Shown here in pieces: positions 18,490 to 25,828 of a stretch of 64,000 nt of DNA. How positions within the stretch are numbered: the stretch's first letter is position 1; the number at the start of each line of letters is the position of its first letter. The notes under the pieces were generated by a model. It searched no databases. It had not been told where the DNA came from and saw only the letters and a list, made by a program, of their open reading frames with translations. Source of the DNA: Flavobacterium hungaricum (GTDB lineage: Bacteria > Bacteroidota > Bacteroidia > Flavobacteriales > Flavobacteriaceae). The position numbers were made by a program, and so were the translations under genes. The stretch is from the NCBI RefSeq assembly GCF_015182285.1, contig NZ_PRDM01000004.1, forward strand, positions 372,001 through 436,000, in the 5' to 3' direction.

Positions 18490-18538
18490 AAAAATCCAAA
18501 TTCCAATTGTTAGCGATTGGAATTTGGATTTCTTTTTT
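18490..18538 (+). terminator. Terminator after the TonB receptor gene
   Basis: A 16-base inverted repeat (18492-18507 with 18516-18531) built from the AATTCCAA unit, followed by TCTTTTTT. It resembles the hairpin at 13418. Confidence 0.85.
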
Positions 18539-18600
18539 GAGTTAAATTGAAACTTGAAATTTACAAATTTAGAATTTTCTTTGTCGAAACATTTATAAAT

Positions 18601-18630
18601 AAAAAAAAGAACCCAATGGGTTCTTTTTTT
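18601..18630. terminator. Terminator of the 59-residue membrane protein gene
   Basis: AAAGAACCCA/TGGGTTCTTT stem flanked by A and T runs, just downstream of the minus-strand gene at 18650. Confidence 0.75.
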
Positions 18631-18649
18631 ATGACATCAATCTAAAAAA

Positions 18650-18829
18650 TTATATTTTAAAAGATTGTTCTTCTTGTCTTTTTCTAGCTCTCTTTTCTTT
18701 GATCATTTCCCAGCTTGCTCCAGTAACCCAATAAGATACGAAACCAACTAAGAAAAACATTAACCAAAATCCTATAGTAAGAATGGTTAAGAAAAGTAAA
18801 AAGCCTAAGTACTGTGAAAATTCAAACAT
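18650..18829 (-). CDS. Small membrane protein of unknown function (59 aa)
   Basis: A 59-residue protein. A hydrophobic segment of about 35 residues (MFEFSQYLGFLLFLTILTIG onward, with FWLMFFLVGFVSYWVTG) is followed by a basic, charged tail, KEKRARKRQEEQ. It has a good promoter on the minus strand: TACATTTG (18857-18864) with a -33 TTG 20 bp further up (18885-18887), and its own terminator. These signals make a real gene likely. Function unknown. Confidence 0.7.
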   Translation of the reverse strand: MFEFSQYLGFLLFLTILTIGFWLMFFLVGFVSYWVTGASWEMIKEKRARKRQEEQSFKI

Positions 18830-18856
18830 GTTTTCCGGAATTTTTGAATGTTGCTA

Positions 18857-18887
18857 CAAATGTAAGCCATATATTCTTCCGCACCAA
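18857..18887 (-). promoter_or_regulatory. Promoter of the 59-residue membrane protein gene
   Basis: On the minus strand TTG (18885-18887), 20 bp, then TACATTTG (18857-18864). It is the best full match to the Bacteroidota -33/-7 promoter in the window. Confidence 0.6.
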
Positions 18888-19015
18888 TAAAAACCAAATC
18901 AATTTTTATAAAATAACAATTATGACTATATTTATACTCATTTTAAATAAGGGTTCTTTCAGCATCAAAATCGATTAAAATTTGAAACCCTTAAAAAAGA
19001 GAATAGTAGGTTTTA

Positions 19016-19096
19016 TCAGGAGCTGATCCTGCTGTCCGCTGTATCTTTTCCTGTCTAAAGAAGACAGAAAAAGGATGCCGCTCCCATCAGGGCTAG
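19016..19096 (+). ncRNA. Candidate structured RNA or repeat element upstream of fumC
   Basis: A GC-richer 81-base island in an AT-rich 375-base gap. A central hairpin pairs CTGTCT (19051-19056) with AGACAG (19062-19067) and extends through CTTTT/AAAAG to about 19043-19076. An outer stem pairs AGCTGAT (19021-19027) with ATCA..GCT (19086-19094). Boundaries and strand are uncertain. It could be a cis-regulatory RNA of fumC, an independent small RNA or a dispersed repeat. I could not match it with certainty to a named RNA family. Confidence 0.4.
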
Positions 19097-19205
19097 AACT
19101 GTAGTTTTCAAAAGAAATTACAAATAACCAGATTAAAACATTTTGCAAAACACATTTTACAAAACAGAAAATACATTTTTACAAACAACATATTTACAAA
19201 TACCA

Positions 19206-20591
19206 ATGAAATACAGAATAGAAAAAGACACCATGGGCGAAGTTCAAGTTCCAGCCGATAAATATTGGGGTGCGCAGACAGAACGTTCTAGAAACAATTT
19301 TAAGATAGGAAACTCAGGCTCTATGCCGGCAGAAATCATAGAAGGTTTTGCCTATTTAAAAAAAGCAGCGGCTTATGCTAATTACGATTTAGGAGTTTTG
19401 CCTGTAGAAAAAAGAGATGCCATTGCAGCAGTCTGCGACGAAATCTTAGCTGGAAAATTAGACGATCAATTTCCGCTTGTAATTTGGCAGACCGGTTCTG
19501 GCACACAAAGCAACATGAACGTTAACGAAGTCATCGCCAACCGCGCACAAGTTCTAAAAGGTTTTGAAATCGGAGAAGGCGAACAATTTATAAAAGCCAA
19601 TGACGATGTCAACAAATCGCAATCTTCAAACGATACTTTCCCAACCGGAATGCACATTGCAGCTTATAAAATGGTTGTAGAAACTACCATTCCAGGTGTT
19701 GAAAAACTGCACGCAACATTGGTAAAAAAAGCATCTGAATACAAAGACGTTGTTAAAATTGGCCGTACTCATTTAATGGATGCTACTCCGTTAACACTAG
19801 GACAAGAAATTTCCGGCTACGCTGCTCAATTGGCTTTTGGGTTAAAAGCATTAAAAAACACCTTGGCACACTTAGCTGAAATCGCCCTTGGCGGAACAGC
19901 AGTCGGAACAGGATTAAATACTCCAAAAGGTTATGATGTAAAAGTGGCCGAATATATCGCGAAATTTACCAATCTGCCTTTTGTAACCGCAGAGAATAAA
20001 TTTGAAGCCCTTGCAGCGCACGACGCCATTGTTGAAACACATGGCGCATTAAAACAATTGGCTGTTTCTTTAAACAAAATTGCAAACGATGTTAGAATGC
20101 TGGCTTCTGGACCACGTTCTGGAATTGGCGAAATTCACATTCCAGAAAACGAACCAGGGTCTTCTATTATGCCTGGAAAAGTAAACCCGACACAATGCGA
20201 AGCTTTGACAATGGTTTGCGCTCAAGTTATCGGGAATGATATGGCAATTGCCGTAGGCGGTATGCAGGGACATTATGAATTAAATGTTTTTAAACCTGTT
20301 ATGGCCGCTAACTTCCTTCAATCGGCACGTTTGCTTGGAGATGCCTGCGTTTCATTTGATGAACATTGTGCACAAGGAATCGAACCAAACCATAAACGAA
20401 TCAAAGAATTGGTAGACAATTCGTTAATGCTTGTTACCGCTTTAAATACTAAAATTGGTTATTATAAAGCAGCTGAAATTGCCCAAACTGCTCACAAAAA
20501 CGGAACTACTCTTAAAGAGGAAGCTGTTCGTCTTGGCTATGTAACCCCAGAAGATTTTGATGCTTGGGTAAAACCGGAGGAAATGGTTTAG
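19206..20591 (+). CDS. fumC: Class II fumarate hydratase
   Basis: A 461-residue fumarase that converts fumarate to malate in the TCA cycle. Motifs of the aspartase/fumarase superfamily are all present: TGSGTQSNMNVNEVIANRA (97-115), GRTHLMDATPLTLGQE with H189, and GSSIMPGKVNPTQCE (318-332) with the catalytic serine S319. The ATG at 19206 (MKYRIEKDTMGEVQVP) is chosen; the earlier in-frame start would add 21 residues of AT-rich leader that do not fit the family. Confidence 0.94.
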   Translation: MKYRIEKDTMGEVQVPADKYWGAQTERSRNNFKIGNSGSMPAEIIEGFAYLKKAAAYANYDLGVLPVEKRDAIAAVCDEILAGKLDDQFPLVIWQTGSGTQSNMNVNEVIANRAQVLKGFEIGEGEQFIKANDDVNKSQSSNDTFPTGMHIAAYKMVVETTIPGVEKLHATLVKKASEYKDVVKIGRTHLMDATPLTLGQEISGYAAQLAFGLKALKNTLAHLAEIALGGTAVGTGLNTPKGYDVKVAEYIAKFTNLPFVTAENKFEALAAHDAIVETHGALKQLAVSLNKIANDVRMLASGPRSGIGEIHIPENEPGSSIMPGKVNPTQCEALTMVCAQVIGNDMAIAVGGMQGHYELNVFKPVMAANFLQSARLLGDACVSFDEHCAQGIEPNHKRIKELVDNSLMLVTALNTKIGYYKAAEIAQTAHKNGTTLKEEAVRLGYVTPEDFDAWVKPEEMV

Positions 20592-20600
20592 TTTTTTTTG

Positions 20601-20670
20601 TTTCAGGTTTGAAGTTTCAGGTTTCAAGTTTCAAGTTTCAGGTTTCAGGTTTCAGGTTTCAGGTTTGAAA
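20601..20670 (+). repeat. Tandem TTTCAGG/TTTCAAG repeats
   Basis: About ten imperfect copies of a 7-base unit (TTTCAGG, TTTCAAG, TTTGAAG) straight after the fumC stop. Bases 20607-20631 have a perfect 25-base inverted copy at 20781-20805. Confidence 0.85.
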
Positions 20671-20701
20671 TACTAAACGAATAGAAATGAACTTATTTAT
20701 T

Positions 20702-20736
20702 AAAAAGGGAGAAAATTTAAAATTTTCTCCCTTTTT
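20702..20736. terminator. Bidirectional terminator between fumC and the dehydrogenase gene
   Basis: Perfect 14-bp stem (20702-20715 with 20723-20736), AAAAAGGGAGAAAA paired with TTTTCTCCCTTTTT, and a 7-base loop. A and T runs on both ends allow use from either strand. Confidence 0.9.
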
Positions 20737-20740
20737 AATA

Positions 20741-20778
20741 ACGCTTAACATTTAACGCTTAACAATTAACGCTTAACA
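20741..20778 (+). repeat. Three copies of ACGCTTAACA at 14-base period
   Basis: ACGCTTAACA occurs at 20741, 20755 and 20769 with spacers TTTA and ATTA between the copies. The block lies inside the 25-base inverted repeat pair 20607-20631/20781-20805. Confidence 0.85.
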
Positions 20779-20810
20779 TTAAACTTGAAACCTGAAACTT
20801 CAAACAACTC

Positions 20811-22013
20811 CTATTTCCCATCTACATAATCCTGCAGGTAACTGAATCTTGCGGTCAATTTTCCGTTTTCTGTAATTTTTGCACGTTCTAGAATTCCATC
20901 TTTATCCTTATTAAAAAAAGCAGGAATTACATGTTCCAAAAATTGTTCTCCAAAACCTTGGCTGGCATCTTTTGGAATTTCACAAGGCAGATTATCCACA
21001 GCCATTACCGCCACTGCTGCAGGGTGAAACAAATCTACTTCTCGGTCTTCTAACGGAAAATAACCGTATAACGGCTCCTCTATTGTAGACGATCGAAGCG
21101 TACTAGCGATAGGTCCGTTAACATCACAAGAAATATCGGCAACAACTTTTAACTTACAGTCACTTGCGTTAAGCATTTCTTTGGTCAAAATCATTGGAGC
21201 ATTATTAGCATAAAAATGACCTGCAAAATAGATATCCGAAACTTTAGTAAACCTTTCAAAATCAGATTCGTATTCATCAGGATTTTTTACAAAATCATTA
21301 AAATCCAAAACCTGGCCGTCTTTTCTTTTATTATATTCTAAAACATCAAGTTGTACATAAACAGCCTGAGCATATTTTTTAGTCAAATAATTATCTATAG
21401 TAATTTCTTTGACTTTTATAGCATCTAAGATTTCTTTTGCACCGCTTCCCACCTTTCCGGTTCCAGTGACAACAAATTTCAGCGCCGGCATTGTAATGCG
21501 TTTTAAATGCATTATCAAAGCTTCTTTCCCAGAAAGCGTTTCTGCTTTAGGAAGTTTAAACAATTCAAACTTAATTCCAAAAGCCCTGATTCCGTTGTAC
21601 ACACCTACCATTCCGGCATACCTTCCAAAACCAATCAAACGGCGGTCCAATTCATCTACAATGGTTTCATGATCGTACAACACGATATTTTTTTCGAGAA
21701 CAGCCTGAAGCAGTTTTCTATTATGAGGTTGTTTCTTGATAGTATGCGAAAAAAAGAAATAGCTTTTGTCTGGAATCAAATTTTCGACCGGAACTTCTTT
21801 TACACCAAATAAAACATCACTGCCCGAAATATCTTCTGTAACCGTGATTCCCATATTTTTGTAATCTAAATCACTGAATATTCTAATATCAGAACTTTCT
21901 ACTTCAATACTTAAATCATGATGCTGTTGTTTTAATTTTGCTAATTGGTCTGGAGTAAAAACAACTCTTCTATCAGGCGGATTTTTTCTTTCTTTTATGA
22001 TTCCAAATTTCAT
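20811..22013 (-). CDS. NAD(P)-dependent dehydrogenase of the saccharopine dehydrogenase/AlaDH-PNT type
   Basis: A 400-residue protein with the AlaDH_PNT N-terminal domain (begins MKFGIIKERKNPPDRRVVFT) and a Rossmann core with FVVTGTGKVGSGAKEIL near 188-204. The segment VVADISCDVNGPIASTLRSS with EEPLYGY resembles lysine-forming saccharopine dehydrogenases (LYS1) more than alanine dehydrogenase. It probably handles an amino-acid-derived imine substrate with NAD. A CAAATATA (minus TATATTTG) box at 22066-22073 is a plausible -7. The gene is divergent from the serine hydrolase. Confidence 0.7.
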   Translation of the reverse strand: MKFGIIKERKNPPDRRVVFTPDQLAKLKQQHHDLSIEVESSDIRIFSDLDYKNMGITVTEDISGSDVLFGVKEVPVENLIPDKSYFFFSHTIKKQPHNRKLLQAVLEKNIVLYDHETIVDELDRRLIGFGRYAGMVGVYNGIRAFGIKFELFKLPKAETLSGKEALIMHLKRITMPALKFVVTGTGKVGSGAKEILDAIKVKEITIDNYLTKKYAQAVYVQLDVLEYNKRKDGQVLDFNDFVKNPDEYESDFERFTKVSDIYFAGHFYANNAPMILTKEMLNASDCKLKVVADISCDVNGPIASTLRSSTIEEPLYGYFPLEDREVDLFHPAAVAVMAVDNLPCEIPKDASQGFGEQFLEHVIPAFFNKDKDGILERAKITENGKLTARFSYLQDYVDGK

Positions 22014-22232
22014 TTAAACAGATTTAATATATTTTATAATATAACTTTTTGACTACTTTTTGTTTCAAATATAACAATTTTAGTTAAAATTTTGTTGTTA
22101 AATTGTAATTTAGAATGTTTAAAAACCGTTACAAACTGGAATACAGACAACTAAATTTAAATACTGTTAACAAAATGTTAAAACAAGGCTTTAGATTATC
22201 TATAAGTAAGAAATCAACAAAATTGAATTCGA

Positions 22233-22240
22233 TATATTTG
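22233..22240 (+). promoter_or_regulatory. -7 box of the serine hydrolase gene
   Basis: TATATTTG matches TAnnTTTG, 13 bp before the ATG at 22254. Confidence 0.5.
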
Positions 22241-22253
22241 TTTTTAAAGAACG

Positions 22254-23456
22254 ATGCAAATGATTTTCCCTAAAAAAACAAAGATACTACAAATACTTTT
22301 CGCAACATTGGTTTTAAGCTCTTGCGGAAAAACAAACAAAGCTGAAACTGCCGAAAAACCACAAGTCGAAGATACTTTACCCAAAATGAAACCCTTAGGT
22401 CCTGAAAAAAAAGTTTCCCAGGCTTATAAAAATAGTGTTGTCGGAAGAATTAATCATTTTTACAATAAAAACTGGCCCAATAATAACATGAACGGAAGTT
22501 TTTTGGTCGCCAAAGACGGTCAGATTCTTTTTGAGAGATACAATGGTTTTGCCAATAAAAATGAAGGAACAAAAATAACACCCGAAACTCCTGTACAAAT
22601 CGCTTCGGTAAGTAAAGTTTTGACTGCAACTGCAATTTTGAAGCTGGTAAATGCCGGCAAAATTGATCTGGATCAAAAAGTAAATACAATTTTAAAAACA
22701 TTTCCATACGAAGAATGCACCATCAGAATGCTTTTGAGCCATCGCACGGGAATGCGTAATTATGCCTATTTTACCGATCATGACAAATCGGTTTGGGACA
22801 GACACAACCAGCTTACCAATAAAGATATTTTGGATATTCTGGCAACCAAAGATGTCGGTCTTGAGTCTAGAGTTGGAACCCGTTTTAGTTATTGTAATAC
22901 CAATTATGCAATGCTGGCACTTATTATAGAAAAAATTACCGGCCTGAGTTATAAAGAAGCAATGTCAGAAATGATTTTTAAACCGCTGGGAATGACGCAC
23001 ACTTACGTTTTTGATGACGATAAGGATAGAAAAAAAATTGTTCCGTCGTACAAAGGCAACGGTGTTGAAATTGGTTTTGACTATCTGGATAATGTTTACG
23101 GCGATAAAAATATTTTCTCGACCGCACGCGATCTTTTAAAATTTGACCGCGCTAGAAATTCACCCGATTTCTTGAAACCCGAATTGCTTAAGCAAGTTTA
23201 TACCGGTTACAGTAACGAACGTAAAGGCACCAAAAACTACGGTCTGGGCATTAGAATGATCAACTGGGAAACAGGACAGAATTACTATTTCCACAACGGC
23301 TGGTGGCACGGAAATACCTCATCTTACATTACTTTGATGAATGAGGGCGTTACGATAATTGCACTTTCGAATAAGATGACGAGAAATACTTATGCAGTTC
23401 GCAAGCTGGCTCCAATCTTTGGAGATTATCCATTTAATTTTAAAGAAGAAGAATAA
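22254..23456 (+). CDS. Serine hydrolase lipoprotein of the beta-lactamase/class C PBP family
   Basis: A 400-residue protein with a lipoprotein signal ending LSSC (Cys24). The beta-lactamase fold motifs are SVSK (SxxK, S118 and K121), FSYCNTNY (YxN) and HNGWWHG (the H-x-G near the C-terminus). It probably acts in the periplasm or on the surface as a peptidase or esterase; such proteins rarely confer beta-lactam resistance. Monocistronic. Confidence 0.82.
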   Translation: MQMIFPKKTKILQILFATLVLSSCGKTNKAETAEKPQVEDTLPKMKPLGPEKKVSQAYKNSVVGRINHFYNKNWPNNNMNGSFLVAKDGQILFERYNGFANKNEGTKITPETPVQIASVSKVLTATAILKLVNAGKIDLDQKVNTILKTFPYEECTIRMLLSHRTGMRNYAYFTDHDKSVWDRHNQLTNKDILDILATKDVGLESRVGTRFSYCNTNYAMLALIIEKITGLSYKEAMSEMIFKPLGMTHTYVFDDDKDRKKIVPSYKGNGVEIGFDYLDNVYGDKNIFSTARDLLKFDRARNSPDFLKPELLKQVYTGYSNERKGTKNYGLGIRMINWETGQNYYFHNGWWHGNTSSYITLMNEGVTIIALSNKMTRNTYAVRKLAPIFGDYPFNFKEEE

Positions 23457-23501
23457 CCAAATTTTTCTGAAATTTTTAATAAAAAGTAATTGTAAATAGT
23501 A

Positions 23502-23509
23502 TACATTTG
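23502..23509 (+). promoter_or_regulatory. -7 box of ssrA
   Basis: TACATTTG, 14 bp before the first base of the tmRNA. This is the expected position, with a start site close to the mature 5' end. Confidence 0.55.
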
Positions 23510-23523
23510 CAGACTCATTTTTC

Positions 23524-23917
23524 GGGGTCGACTGGTTTTGACAGCAAGTCGAATTGAAAAGTAAGCACGTCGAGCATTGAGACCTTGCTCGTAAATATAA
23601 GATCTCACAATTTTACACGGCGAAAATAACTACGCTTTAGCTGCATAATCCGAATCATAGTACGATTAGCCACGTCTCTACAAGGTAGAGAAGCTGGATT
23701 CTCCTAGAAAGCCTTGGTTTGTGGCGTTCTGTCAAGGGGAACCGTAAAAATAAACCTAGATTTCCATGAGCTTCGGGTGGATTTCAAAACTTAAGAAGAT
23801 AAGTGTTGAGTGGTTGTTCCTGACCTAGCTTAACATCGAAAATCCAATCAGGAAATAAGCGTGTAGAAAGCTCTTTAGTTGCTTGTTTGGACCCGGGTTC
23901 GATTCCCGGCGACTCCA
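23524..23917 (+). ncRNA. ssrA: Transfer-messenger RNA (tmRNA)
   Basis: The 5' GGGGTCG pairs with CGACTCC at 23910-23916 to form the acceptor stem, and the T-arm GGGTTCGATTCCC is intact at 23895-23907. The tag reading frame at 23619-23648 encodes GENNYALAA followed by TAA, ending in the hydrophobic LAA degradation signal. The discriminator is A23917; CCA is not encoded (the DNA reads CAG), so it must be added. tmRNA rescues stalled ribosomes together with SmpB. Confidence 0.95.
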
Positions 23918-23923
23918 CAGAAA

Positions 23924-23950
23924 GGAAGGTATCAAACACCTTCCTTTTTT
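23924..23950 (+). terminator. Terminator of ssrA
   Basis: GGAAGGT/ACCTTCC stem with a 7-base loop and six T after it, 7 bases after the tmRNA. Confidence 0.88.
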
Positions 23951-23977
23951 ATTTAGAACGACATATCTCATATAAAG

Positions 23978-24013
23978 AAATCCTGAGAATTTTGATTCTC
24001 AGGATTTTGTTTT
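23978..24013. repeat. Second strong hairpin downstream of ssrA
   Basis: Perfect 13-base inverted repeat AAATCCTGAGAAT/ATTCTCAGGATTT with a 4-base loop, then TTGTTTTT. It could be a second terminator or part of a mobile-element remnant. Confidence 0.7.
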
Positions 24014-24030
24014 TATCAAGTAATCTCTGC

Positions 24031-24040
24031 CGACTCCACA
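24031..24040 (+). repeat. Copy of the ssrA 3' end (possible attachment-site remnant)
   Basis: CGACTCCACA is identical to 23910-23919, the last bases of the tmRNA gene and the two following. tmRNA 3' ends are classic integration sites for phages and islands. The match is short, so chance is possible. Confidence 0.35.
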
Positions 24041-24071
24041 AAAAATTTTATCCACATACTCCACCCTTTAT

Positions 24072-24620
24072 TCAATTTAGAATATTATTGAATGAACAAG
24101 CAAAAGCAATTGTAGCCAATAGAATTCCTAAAATTAGAAAGAAGCCAGCCAGCAGTAAAAACCATTTGCAAATGTTTAGATCATTTTCAAAACTAATCTC
24201 CTCATTCTTTATAGATTCTTTAATTCGAATAATCTCTGAATATTCATCTTTATCTTGATTCTTTAGTTCTTTTAATCTCTGCCGTAATCTAAAGCCCCTA
24301 ATAAAATGAGTCATACAATCTGTTGAAAAATAGCGGTGTCCTAAGGCAAAAAAAGCTCCTAAAATCAAAAAGACAGCACCAGCAAATAGCAGCGATTTAT
24401 AAATAGAAAGTGCTCCTAAAAAATTGTTTAACTTTTCGCATTCACTTATTTTTACAATTACATTAGCAATTAAAAATCCATAGATAGTCAAGCCAAGTAA
24501 AGACAATCTCAATATTTCAGATGAGAAATTTTGGTATTTTTCTAATATTATAAAATCAACTTTATAATTATCTTCTTGGATCGGAATTTCACTCAGATAT
24601 TTTGTTCGTAATGTTCTCAT
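24072..24620 (-). CDS. Membrane protein of unknown function (182 aa)
   Basis: A predicted cytoplasmic N-terminus (1-36) is followed by hydrophobic helices near 37-55 and 72-93, a charged, probably cytoplasmic stretch (95-148, rich in Lys, Glu and Arg) and a last hydrophobic hairpin near 149-176. I do not recognise the family. It lies between the ssrA 3'-end copy and a hydrolase gene, with very AT-rich codon use, so it may be cargo of a lost element. Confidence 0.6.
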   Translation of the reverse strand: MRTLRTKYLSEIPIQEDNYKVDFIILEKYQNFSSEILRLSLLGLTIYGFLIANVIVKISECEKLNNFLGALSIYKSLLFAGAVFLILGAFFALGHRYFSTDCMTHFIRGFRLRQRLKELKNQDKDEYSEIIRIKESIKNEEISFENDLNICKWFLLLAGFFLILGILLATIAFACSFNNILN

Positions 24621-24648
24621 AAATTCCAGTTAATTATTCAAGTCAAAC

Positions 24649-25605
24649 TCACAAACTCTGAAAAAACTCATAAGCTCTTGTCTCCGCATAAGAATACGTT
24701 GAGTTGCGAAGCGGAAATGCGCAGTGTCCTCCATACTTTGGGGTTTCTAGATAGACGTAGGCGCTGTCTTGTGCTATGGCTCTTGGATAACATCTTTCGC
24801 CCAGAAAAGGATCGTCGAGTGAATTAATAATCAGAACCGGGGTAGTAATATTTTTTAAGTAAAATTCAGGCGAAACACGCTCGTAATAATCGTCTCGGCT
24901 TGCATAACCGTGGAGCGGTGCCGTAAAATACTGATCTACTTCGTCAAAAGAAGTGATTTTATCAATCTGGTCGCGGTTTATAAAATCAGGAAATTGGGCC
25001 GCTTTGTATTTTAGTTTTCTTTTAATATCAATGGTAAAATTCTTTAAGTATACTCTGTTAAACCCCTGTTTGAGTACAGCGGCACTGGTGGCAATATGAG
25101 TGGGAACCGAGATCGAAACGGCTGCTTTTATGCGCTCGTCGATTTTGGTCCAGCCTAAATAATTCAGGAGCTGAACGCCTCCCATTGAATACCCGATTAA
25201 ATAAACATCTTCGAAGCCTTTTTTTAAAACAAACTGAACCACTTCGTCCAAATCATCAACGGCACCGTGATGGTACAGTCTTGGCAGACGATTCATTTCT
25301 CCCCCGCAGGTGCGGTTGTTCCAGGCAAAAACAGAAAAATCCCGCTGCTGAAAATACGCCGCGCAACTGTTATTATAAGTTCTGCGCGAATCTCCTTCTA
25401 AACCATGACATAAAATGACTGCTTTTTTTGAATCGTTTAGAATATAATCGATGTTGATAAAATCGCCGTCACTTAATTCTTTTTTTTCTCTGGTGTATCC
25501 CGGAACTTCAAATTTCTTAAACAAAGCAGCATAGATAGTAGAAACATGTCTGTTGCGATGCATAATAGAGGGAAAGCTATATTCTGATTGTTCAATAACT
25601 GGCAT
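24649..25605 (-). CDS. YheT-like alpha/beta hydrolase
   Basis: A 318-residue alpha/beta hydrolase. The nucleophile elbow GYSMGG is near residues 140-145, VLIINSLDDPFLGERCYP provides the acid, and KYGGHCAFP provides the histidine of the triad. The N-terminal segment FPSIMHRNRHVSTIYAALFK and VILCHGLEGDSRRTYNN are typical of the YheT/COG0429 esterases. The natural substrate is unknown. A TAGATTTG -7 box on the minus strand lies at 25634-25641. Confidence 0.82.
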   Translation of the reverse strand: MPVIEQSEYSFPSIMHRNRHVSTIYAALFKKFEVPGYTREKKELSDGDFINIDYILNDSKKAVILCHGLEGDSRRTYNNSCAAYFQQRDFSVFAWNNRTCGGEMNRLPRLYHHGAVDDLDEVVQFVLKKGFEDVYLIGYSMGGVQLLNYLGWTKIDERIKAAVSISVPTHIATSAAVLKQGFNRVYLKNFTIDIKRKLKYKAAQFPDFINRDQIDKITSFDEVDQYFTAPLHGYASRDDYYERVSPEFYLKNITTPVLIINSLDDPFLGERCYPRAIAQDSAYVYLETPKYGGHCAFPLRNSTYSYAETRAYEFFQSL

Positions 25606-25794
25606 GGCAAAAATGTTTTTGTGGTAGTTACTACAAATCTAAGAAATCAATTGATATGTAATATATTACTGTCGTTTTATTTCACATTAAAAATTATTTT
25701 CTGCCTCTTCCCCTACCTTTTCATCATTTCGTATATCTTTAAATTACAGCACTAAATCTTTTATATTGTAACCTTATTAAACCTTAAAAACAAA

Positions 25795-25826
25795 AAACTG
25801 GAACTTTAAAACAGTTCCAGTTTTGT
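25795..25826 (-). terminator. Terminator of dsbD
   Basis: AAAACTGGAAC/GTTCCAGTTTT inverted repeat with a T run on the minus strand, right after the dsbD stop. Confidence 0.85.
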
Positions 25827-25828
25827 GT

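Noticed and set aside
20601..20670. CRISPR-like array
   Set aside because: The unit is only about 7 bases without spacers, and no cas gene is present.
22254..23456. Beta-lactam resistance gene
   Set aside because: The motifs (SVSK, YCN, HNG) fit the broad class C-like serine hydrolase family, most members of which are peptidases or esterases; there is no sign of resistance context.
23887..24258. A plus-strand frame of 123 codons starting inside ssrA
   Set aside because: It runs through the tmRNA 3' end, two hairpins and the antisense of the membrane protein gene; the composition is not protein-like.
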